The notes under the pieces: generated by a model | What the model was told of the DNA's origin: nothing | The model's database searches: none | Seen by the model: only the letters and a program-made list of their open reading frames with translations | Program-made: the position numbers and the translations under genes | Shown: positions 58,765 to 64,000 of the stretch, piece by piece | Layout: each line of letters starts with the position of its first letter | Position numbering within the stretch: the first letter of the stretch is position 1 | Origin: Betaproteobacteria bacterium | GTDB taxonomy: Bacteria > Pseudomonadota > Gammaproteobacteria > Burkholderiales > SG8-41 | Length of the DNA: 64,000 nucleotides | Assembly (NCBI GenBank): GCA_900299145.1 | Contig: OMIN01000111.1 | Span: 1 to 64,000, forward strand | Reading direction: 5' to 3'

Positions 58765-61629
58765 TTACTGCGGTTGCGAGGGACGCTGCGTTTCCACCTG
58801 CATCAGCGGTTCGTTGGTTACCGGCGGCAACACGGGGCGAACCCGGCGTGGGCGTGGCGGTTGCGGTGTTTCGGCCACGGCCTGTTGCGCGGCTTGCGCT
58901 TTTTCAGGTGCGGTTTCGATCTGTGTCAAACCGCTCGACCAATCGAGCTTGAGCGGCGTTGCGGGCACCACATGCGGCGCGGCGGCTGGAGGCGCTGCCG
59001 TGGCCATCGTGGTCACCGCTGCAGGCGCAGTGACTACTGGAGCCACGGGCGCAGCAGGCGCCACCGGAATCACCGGGGCCGGTGCAGGCGCGGGCGCAAC
59101 TTCTGCCACGGGCGTTGCGACCGGTGCGGACACGGTTTCGACTGCGGCCGCCGCTGGCGCGGCTTCTGCCATCATGGCCGCAGCGGCAGGGGGCGGCGGT
59201 ACATCGGGTGTTGCCGGCACGGCATCGGCTGACGCTGCCGCAGCATCCAGCGCATCGCCAAAACCGGTACGCGGACGCGGCACGAACGGCGTGCGTGGAT
59301 AACGGTAACGGCGGCCTTCGACTTGCGGCTCCATGCGCGGTTCGCGTGGTGCGGCGCTGGCGTTGTTACCGCCGTCGTTGCCATTGCCATTGTTACTATA
59401 GGTGCCGGCCGAGCTGCCTTCATGGCCGGCGGCACGGTCGCCACCACGGCCTCGCCCACGGCGGCGCCCGCGGCCACGGCCTTCGCCATTATTGCCGCCT
59501 TGATCTTGCGCCGGCGCAGCGCCCAATGCGGCTGCTGGCATGACTTCGGCGGTAGCTGCCGACGCTTGAGCAGCGGCTTCCTCGCCTTCACGGCGAGGTT
59601 GCGCGGGCATGCGTTGCTGTTGCTGGCGGTCACCCCGCTCATTGCGCTCACCGCGCTCGCCACGCTCACCCCGATGTCGATTGCGTCCGCCTTCGCGTCC
59701 ATCGCGGCTATCACGGTCACGGCGCGGGCCGCCCGAACGCGAACGGTCGCGGCGGCCTTCATCGCGTTTCTCGCCGGAATCCGAACTGGCGGCAGCGGTA
59801 GCTGCTACAGCGGTTGCCGCAGCGGCTTCCACGGGTTTGCGGCGGAACCAGCCGAATATCTTGCCGATGATTGAGGGTTGTTCGCCTTCCGACGTACCTG
59901 GTGCAGGCGCAGTGGCCGGTGCGGCTTCGACAGGTGCTGGCGCAGACGATACTTGCACAGGCGGACGCTCCGGCGGCTGTATGCCCTTGACAGCGGCTTC
60001 CGGGCGCGGCGCTGCGGCTTCGGCGGCTTGCGCGGATTTTTCAGGCGCTTCCGGCACGGTGACCATCTGATAGCTGGGTGGCAGCGGATCGCTTTGGTTC
60101 AGGTCGTCGTGACGCAGCCGCGTGACCGTGTAGTTGGGCGTTTCCAGATGCGTGTTCGGAATGACCGAAATATTCACGCGCTGGCGCGTCTCAAGCTGTT
60201 GAATATCCAGCCGTTTTTCGTTGAGCAGGAAGGTGGCGACATCCACTGGCACCTGTGCGTGCACCGCGCCGGTGTTTTCCTTCATCGACTCTTCCTGCAG
60301 GATGCGCAGGATGTGCAGCGCGGTGGATTCGGTGCCGCGAATGTGGCCGGTGCCGTGGCAGCGCGGGCACGCTTCGTGGCTGGATTCACCCAGCGACGGG
60401 CGCAGGCGCTGGCGTGAAAGCTCCATCAGGCCGAAGCGCGAAATTTTGCCCAGTTGCACGCGTGCGCGGTCGTAACGCAGCGCGTCGCGCAGGCGGTTTT
60501 CGACTTCGCGCTGGTTGCGCTGGCTTTCCATGTCGATGAAATCGATGACCACCAGCCCGCCAAGGTCGCGCAGGCGCAACTGGCGTGCGACTTCTTCCGC
60601 AGCTTCGAGATTGGTGCGAAAGGCGGTTTCTTCGATATCGTGACCGCGCGTGGCGCGCGCCGAGTTCACGTCCACCGACACCAGCGCTTCGGTGTGGTCG
60701 ATGACAATGGCGCCGCCGGAGGGCAGATTAACCGAGCGCGAATGCGCAGTTTCGATCTGGTGCTCGATCTGGAAACGCGAAAAGAGCGGCACATCGTCGC
60801 GATAATGCTTGACCAGATTGACCTTGGTCGGCATGACTACCGACATGAAGTGCTGTGCCTGTTCGTGGATATCGGCGGTATCAATGAGGATTTCGCCGAT
60901 TTCGTCGTGAAAGTAATCGCGGATGGCACGCACCACGAGATTGCTTTCCAGATAAATCAGGAACGGCGCCGGATTCAGACGCTTGCCTTTGCCGGTGACA
61001 TTGCCTTCGGCATCCTTGGTTTCTTCGTGTTGCGGCTTTGCCGCGCCGTCGATGGCTTCCCACAATTTCAGCAGGTAGTTCAAATCCCACTTCAGTTCCT
61101 CGGCTTCGCGGCCGATGGCGGCGGTGCGCGCGATGACACTCATGCCGTGGGGGATTTCGAGTTGGTCGATCACGTCACGCAACTCGGCGCGGTCTTCGCC
61201 CTCGATGCGGCGCGATACCCCGCCGCCGCGCGGGTTATTGGGCATCAGCACCAGATAACGGCCGGCCAGGCTGATAAAGGTGGTTAGCGCCGCACCCTTG
61301 TTGCCGCGTTCGTCCTTATCGACCTGAACAATGATTTCCTGGCCTTCGCGCAGTGCTTCCTTGATGGTGGCGCGGCCGACATCGACACCGGGCTTGAGAT
61401 ACGCGCGGGCGACTTCCTTGAACGGCAAAAAGCCGTGGCGTTCGGAACCGTAATCGACAAAGGCGGCTTCGAGACTGGGCTCGACGCGGGTAATGATGCC
61501 CTTGTAGATGTTGCTCTTTTTTTGCTCTTTGGATGAGGATTCGATGTCGAGGTCTACCAGCTTTTGACCATCGACGATCGCGACGCGCAGTTCCTCGGCC
61601 TGCGTCGCGTTAAACAACATGCGTTTCAT
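58765..61629 (-). CDS. rne: Ribonuclease E
   Basis: A 954-residue RNase E, the endonuclease that starts mRNA decay and processes rRNA and tRNA. The start [21 protein letters not shown] matches E. coli. The S1 domain spans about 35-120; Mg ligands Asp320 (VSVDVNSAR) and Asp363 (VIDFIDM) and the zinc-link C421-P-R-C424 correspond to Asp303, Asp346, Cys404 and Cys407 of E. coli. Residues from about 540 on are Arg/Gly-, Pro- and Ala-rich and disordered-looking, as expected for the degradosome scaffold. GGGAG precedes the ATG at 61629. The long leader suggests autoregulation. Confidence 0.96.
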   Translation of the reverse strand: MKRMLFNATQAEELRVAIVDGQKLVDLDIESSSKEQKKSNIYKGIITRVEPSLEAAFVDYGSERHGFLPFKEVARAYLKPGVDVGRATIKEALREGQEIIVQVDKDERGNKGAALTTFISLAGRYLVLMPNNPRGGGVSRRIEGEDRAELRDVIDQLEIPHGMSVIARTAAIGREAEELKWDLNYLLKLWEAIDGAAKPQHEETKDAEGNVTGKGKRLNPAPFLIYLESNLVVRAIRDYFHDEIGEILIDTADIHEQAQHFMSVVMPTKVNLVKHYRDDVPLFSRFQIEHQIETAHSRSVNLPSGGAIVIDHTEALVSVDVNSARATRGHDIEETAFRTNLEAAEEVARQLRLRDLGGLVVIDFIDMESQRNQREVENRLRDALRYDRARVQLGKISRFGLMELSRQRLRPSLGESSHEACPRCHGTGHIRGTESTALHILRILQEESMKENTGAVHAQVPVDVATFLLNEKRLDIQQLETRQRVNISVIPNTHLETPNYTVTRLRHDDLNQSDPLPPSYQMVTVPEAPEKSAQAAEAAAPRPEAAVKGIQPPERPPVQVSSAPAPVEAAPATAPAPGTSEGEQPSIIGKIFGWFRRKPVEAAAATAVAATAAASSDSGEKRDEGRRDRSRSGGPRRDRDSRDGREGGRNRHRGERGERGERNERGDRQQQQRMPAQPRREGEEAAAQASAATAEVMPAAALGAAPAQDQGGNNGEGRGRGRRRGRGRGGDRAAGHEGSSAGTYSNNGNGNDGGNNASAAPREPRMEPQVEGRRYRYPRTPFVPRPRTGFGDALDAAAASADAVPATPDVPPPPAAAAMMAEAAPAAAAVETVSAPVATPVAEVAPAPAPAPVIPVAPAAPVAPVVTAPAAVTTMATAAPPAAAPHVVPATPLKLDWSSGLTQIETAPEKAQAAQQAVAETPQPPRPRRVRPVLPPVTNEPLMQVETQRPSQPQ

Positions 61630-62248
61630 TTTCTTCTTCTCCCGCGCTCGTGACACCACGGGATGGGCAAACCACGACCGCTCATCCGCACCGGAAAAAT
61701 GATTCAGGCGCGGCGGGCGTTACTCAACTTCAGTCTGTAGCGGTATAAACATACAGTGCGAGGCTGATGCGTTGTTTATGGTTTTACCTGTTGCGAACCC
61801 GCCCGCCACGTTGTTGCCGGGCGAGGGCGTGTTCGTCATATTCAAAAGGTGAATCGAGCGCGAATATCAACTATCGACTACTATCGCTACTTGGCGGTGA
61901 GCGACATTAACCGCTGTTTCCGGGACTGCGGTGGCGTGCGATGTAACTTGTGAATTACCTTATTTACCTTTTACAGGCGCACGGTACGGCAAGGCCGGCT
62001 TGGTTGTTTCCGGTGAATCGTGATTCTTTGCAGTTCTGCTACGGGCGGCATACTGGTAGTTCGTTGGTTTGTCCGTCGATTACAGATTAATGACTGACTT
62101 CGCACTGTGGAAGCCTAAAACCTGTAGTCCTGCGTCTTGAGTACTGACTGCGCTGAAACAACCGCGCGGTTTCCATCAAGTCAGCATCCAACACGGGGTA
62201 AAAAACCAACGCCGAACCCGGATGCTGCACCTCAAATAGTATAATCAA
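61630..62248. promoter_or_regulatory. 619-nt divergent leader/promoter region of rne and rluC
   Basis: No gene is supported. In E. coli rne has a long structured 5' leader through which RNase E limits its own synthesis, and rluC is divergent; the same arrangement is seen here. A GC-rich hairpin (61798-61827, CCC-GCCCG pairing with CGGGC-GA-GGG) lies in the rne leader. TATAAT at 62240-62245 is placed 3 nt before the rluC ATG. Confidence 0.6.
62240..62245 (+). promoter_or_regulatory. TATAAT -10 element immediately before rluC start
   Basis: A perfect sigma-70 -10 hexamer ends 3 nt before the ATG of rluC. No good -35 is seen at the right distance and no ribosome binding site is present. If functional, transcription would start at or near the ATG and the mRNA would be leaderless. 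Confidence 0.35.
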
Positions 62249-63220
62249 ATGAAGCAGTTAAGTAAAGAAACCGTAAACTGGCTGGATGTGGGGGTGGAAG
62301 AGGCCGGCCAGCGCATCGACAACTACTTGATACGATGGCTAAAAGGGGTTCCCACGAGCCACGTCTACCGGATTCTGCGTAGTGGTGAAGTGCGGGTGAA
62401 TAAGGGTCGTATTGGGCCCGCTTATCGTGTTCAGGGCGGTGACCGGGTGCGGGTGCCGCCGATCCGGCTTGCTCAAAAGCCGTCTTCGAATTCCCCAAAA
62501 TTTGGCGTGCGCGTGCAATTTGATATTTTGTATGAGGACGCGGCGCTGCTGGTTATTAACAAGCCGTCCGGGCTGGCGGTGCATGGTGGCAGCGGCATTA
62601 GCCTCGGCGCGATTGAACAATTGCGCACGGCACGGCCGGACGCAAAATTTCTCGAACTGGTGCACCGGCTCGACCGCGATACCTCCGGCGTGTTGATGTT
62701 CGCCAAAAAGCGCTCGGCGCTGGTGGCGCTGCACGAGCAACTTCGCGAAGGGCATGTGCAAAAGATTTACCTTGCGTTGGTGCGCGGCCACTGGCGCGAC
62801 GCCAAACGCGTGGTGAAAGTGCCACTGCAAAAGCATCTGCTGGCCAACGGCGAACGCCGCGTGTCGGTGAACGACGAGGGGCAGGCCGCGCATACGATTT
62901 TCCGTTTGCGCGAAAGCTGGCCGCGCGCCGAGCCGCCGTTTAGTTTGCTGGAAGCGGAGCTTAAAACCGGGCGCACGCATCAGATCCGAGTGCATCTCGC
63001 GCATCTGGAATTTCCGATTGCCGGTGATGACAAATACGGTGATTTCGAGTTAAATAAAACCCTTAAAAAACAAATGCTTAGGAGAATGTTTTTGCATGCC
63101 TTCCGCACGCGCGTCAGCCATCCCGAAACCGGGGAGGTGCTGCAATTTGAAGCGCAACTGCCGGACGAGTTGCAGAAATTCCTTGATTACCTGAAACAAC
63201 ATCATGCCCAAACAGTTTGA
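62249..63220 (+). CDS. rluC: Ribosomal large subunit pseudouridine synthase C
   Basis: A 323-residue RluA-family pseudouridine synthase that modifies 23S rRNA (positions 955, 2504 and 2580 in E. coli). An S4 RNA-binding domain covers about 18-80 (GQRIDNYLIRWLKGVPTSHVYRILRSGEVRVNKGRI) and the catalytic motif HRLDRDTSG carries Asp142. GRTHQIRVHLAH and the LFLHA-like MFLHAF follow. The location opposite rne matches E. coli rluC, supporting this rather than RluA or RluD. The stop overlaps the HAD phosphatase gene by 17 nt. Confidence 0.94.
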   Translation: MKQLSKETVNWLDVGVEEAGQRIDNYLIRWLKGVPTSHVYRILRSGEVRVNKGRIGPAYRVQGGDRVRVPPIRLAQKPSSNSPKFGVRVQFDILYEDAALLVINKPSGLAVHGGSGISLGAIEQLRTARPDAKFLELVHRLDRDTSGVLMFAKKRSALVALHEQLREGHVQKIYLALVRGHWRDAKRVVKVPLQKHLLANGERRVSVNDEGQAAHTIFRLRESWPRAEPPFSLLEAELKTGRTHQIRVHLAHLEFPIAGDDKYGDFELNKTLKKQMLRRMFLHAFRTRVSHPETGEVLQFEAQLPDELQKFLDYLKQHHAQTV

Positions 63221-63860
63221 TTTGTTGATATTCGATTGGGACGGCACGCTGATGGATTCTGCGGCATCGATTTCGTCGTCGCTACGCGCCGCGTGTGCTG
63301 ATCTGGAATTGCCGGTCCCCAGCGAGGAAAGCGCGCGCTACGTCATTGGCCTGGGGCTTGCGGATTCCCTCAAATATTTGTTGCCGGACTATCCCACGTC
63401 GGGCTATCCGGTGTTGCTGGAACGTTACCGTCATCACTTCGTGCGGCAGGATCGTGAAACCACACTGTTTCCCGGCGCGGAAGCAACCCTGCGTGCACTT
63501 CGTGACACGGGCTTCACGCTGGCAGTGGCCACCGGCAAAAGCCGCCGCGGGCTGGATCGCGCGTTGGAGGCGACAGGGCTCGGAGGGGTGTTTCATGCCA
63601 CGCGTTGCGGCGACGAAGGATTCACCAAGCCGCATCCGGATATGTTGTTGTGGCTGCTGGATGAACTGAATGTTGACCGCGGACGCACGCTGATGATCGG
63701 CGATACCTCGCACGACATGGAAATGGCGGCGGCGGCAGACGTTGCGAGGCTGGGCGTCGCCTATGGCGCGCACCCGCGCGAGAATCTGCTAAAGCATGCG
63801 CCGCTGGCGTGTCTTGATTCCTTTGCGGAATTGTCGCAATGGCTCAATACGAACGCGTGA
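63204..63860 (+). CDS. HAD-superfamily phosphatase, phosphoglycolate-phosphatase-like
   Basis: A 218-residue HAD hydrolase. Motif I is D11-W-D13-G-T (FDWDGTLMDS), motif II AVATGKS, motif III Lys in FTKPHPDM and motif IV GDTSHDMEMA. A helical cap follows motif I, as in Gph-type (subclass I) enzymes that dephosphorylate 2-phosphoglycolate or similar small metabolites. The gene overlaps rluC by 17 nt and the next Rieske gene by 22 nt, forming a compact operon. Substrate not proven. Confidence 0.93.
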   Translation: MPKQFDLLIFDWDGTLMDSAASISSSLRAACADLELPVPSEESARYVIGLGLADSLKYLLPDYPTSGYPVLLERYRHHFVRQDRETTLFPGAEATLRALRDTGFTLAVATGKSRRGLDRALEATGLGGVFHATRCGDEGFTKPHPDMLLWLLDELNVDRGRTLMIGDTSHDMEMAAAADVARLGVAYGAHPRENLLKHAPLACLDSFAELSQWLNTNA

Positions 63861-64000
63861 TCTGCGCCAGCAGCGTGCTGGACAACGGCGGCACGGGCGT
63901 GCGCTTTATGGTGCAAACGCCCACTGGTGATGTGCCCGCGTTTGCCGTACGCTTTGACGGCAAGGTTTACGCGTATATCAACCGATGCGCGCACGTGCCG
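63839..64000 (+). CDS. Rieske [2Fe-2S] domain protein, N-terminal part (runs off window)
   Basis: 54 codons from ATG 63839 to the window end encode the start of a small Rieske-type ferredoxin-like protein: VPAFAVRFDGKVYAYINRCAHVP, where C-A-H is the first half of the Rieske cluster motif (C-x-H). The second C-x2-H half would lie beyond the window. It overlaps the HAD phosphatase gene by 22 nt, so it is translated from within that gene. Such proteins next to rluC and a HAD gene are common in Burkholderiales, as far as I recall; their partner is unknown. Confidence 0.85.
   Translation, partial: MAQYERVICASSVLDNGGTGVRFMVQTPTGDVPAFAVRFDGKVYAYINRCAHVP

Noticed and set aside
58774-60070. Several plus-strand frames opposite the C-terminal part of rne
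   Set aside because: They are antisense products of the Arg/Pro/Ala repeat region of RNase E; the repeats come from the RNase E coding sense.
63060-63080. Motif-like string (TTAAAAAACAAATGCTTA) inside rluC
   Set aside because: It matches only about 14 of 18 positions and encodes ordinary residues (LKKQMLR) in a variable loop before the conserved MFLHAF. Chance similarity in a Lys-rich stretch is likely.

Overview
The window looks like a chromosome segment of a GC-rich betaproteobacterium, most likely Burkholderiales. The grounds are the nine periplasmic Bug/TctC receptors, the family III CoA-transferases and MmgE/PrpD proteins typical of that order, and the rne / rluC / HAD phosphatase / Rieske order at the right end. 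No rRNA, tRNA, CRISPR array, prophage or intact insertion sequence was seen.

Layout. 1-9 kb: a Bug receptor next to a tricorn-type protease, an ArgE-like deacylase, and two tandem peptide-type ABC binding proteins. 9-10 kb: an A+T-rich HEPN-domain gene. 10-16 kb: Bug receptors, a family III CoA-transferase and a DppBC-like permease pair. 16-21 kb: an operon of a divergent Fe-ADH-fold reductase, an amidohydrolase and two hotdog proteins, then an MFS exporter. 21-29 kb: a CoA-transferase, an EVE-HNH endonuclease ending in an integron-type attC site, two divergent Bug genes, a CoA-binding protein and an HMG-CoA-lyase-like enzyme. 28.7-40 kb: Bug/MmgE clusters (one MmgE broken by an in-frame amber stop), a MOP-superfamily exporter, an ABC binding protein overlapping a Bug gene, and an enoyl-CoA hydratase. 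40-50 kb: a flavoprotein, a four-gene operon (HMGL-like, two MaoC-type proteins, a small protein), a pair of CoA-transferases, a pair of acyl-CoA dehydrogenases and a YHS protein. 50-58 kb: an alpha/beta hydrolase, a DppBCDF-like transporter, a SIR2-like gene fragment and an acyl-CoA ligase. 58-64 kb: conserved genes (LMW phosphatase, RNase E, RluC, HAD phosphatase, start of a Rieske protein).

The metabolic theme is import of organic acids or peptides (Bug and ABC receptors), CoA activation (ligase, CoA-transferases), beta-oxidation-like steps (acyl-CoA dehydrogenases, MaoC, enoyl-CoA hydratase) and final C-C cleavage (HMG-CoA-lyase-like enzymes). Substrates cannot be read from sequence.

The two strongest unexpected signals are: (1) a dispersed 19-bp A+T-rich motif, consensus CAATAAAAACAAATASTTA, with about 15 copies in both orientations, nearly all between genes and mostly just after stop codons; (2) an isolated integron cassette carrying an EVE-HNH restriction-like gene with a foldable 60-nt attC, far from any visible integrase. 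Other signals are a SIR2-like defence gene remnant, a phased 11-bp repeat array before an MmgE gene, and enzyme pairs in which one partner has lost its catalytic residue.
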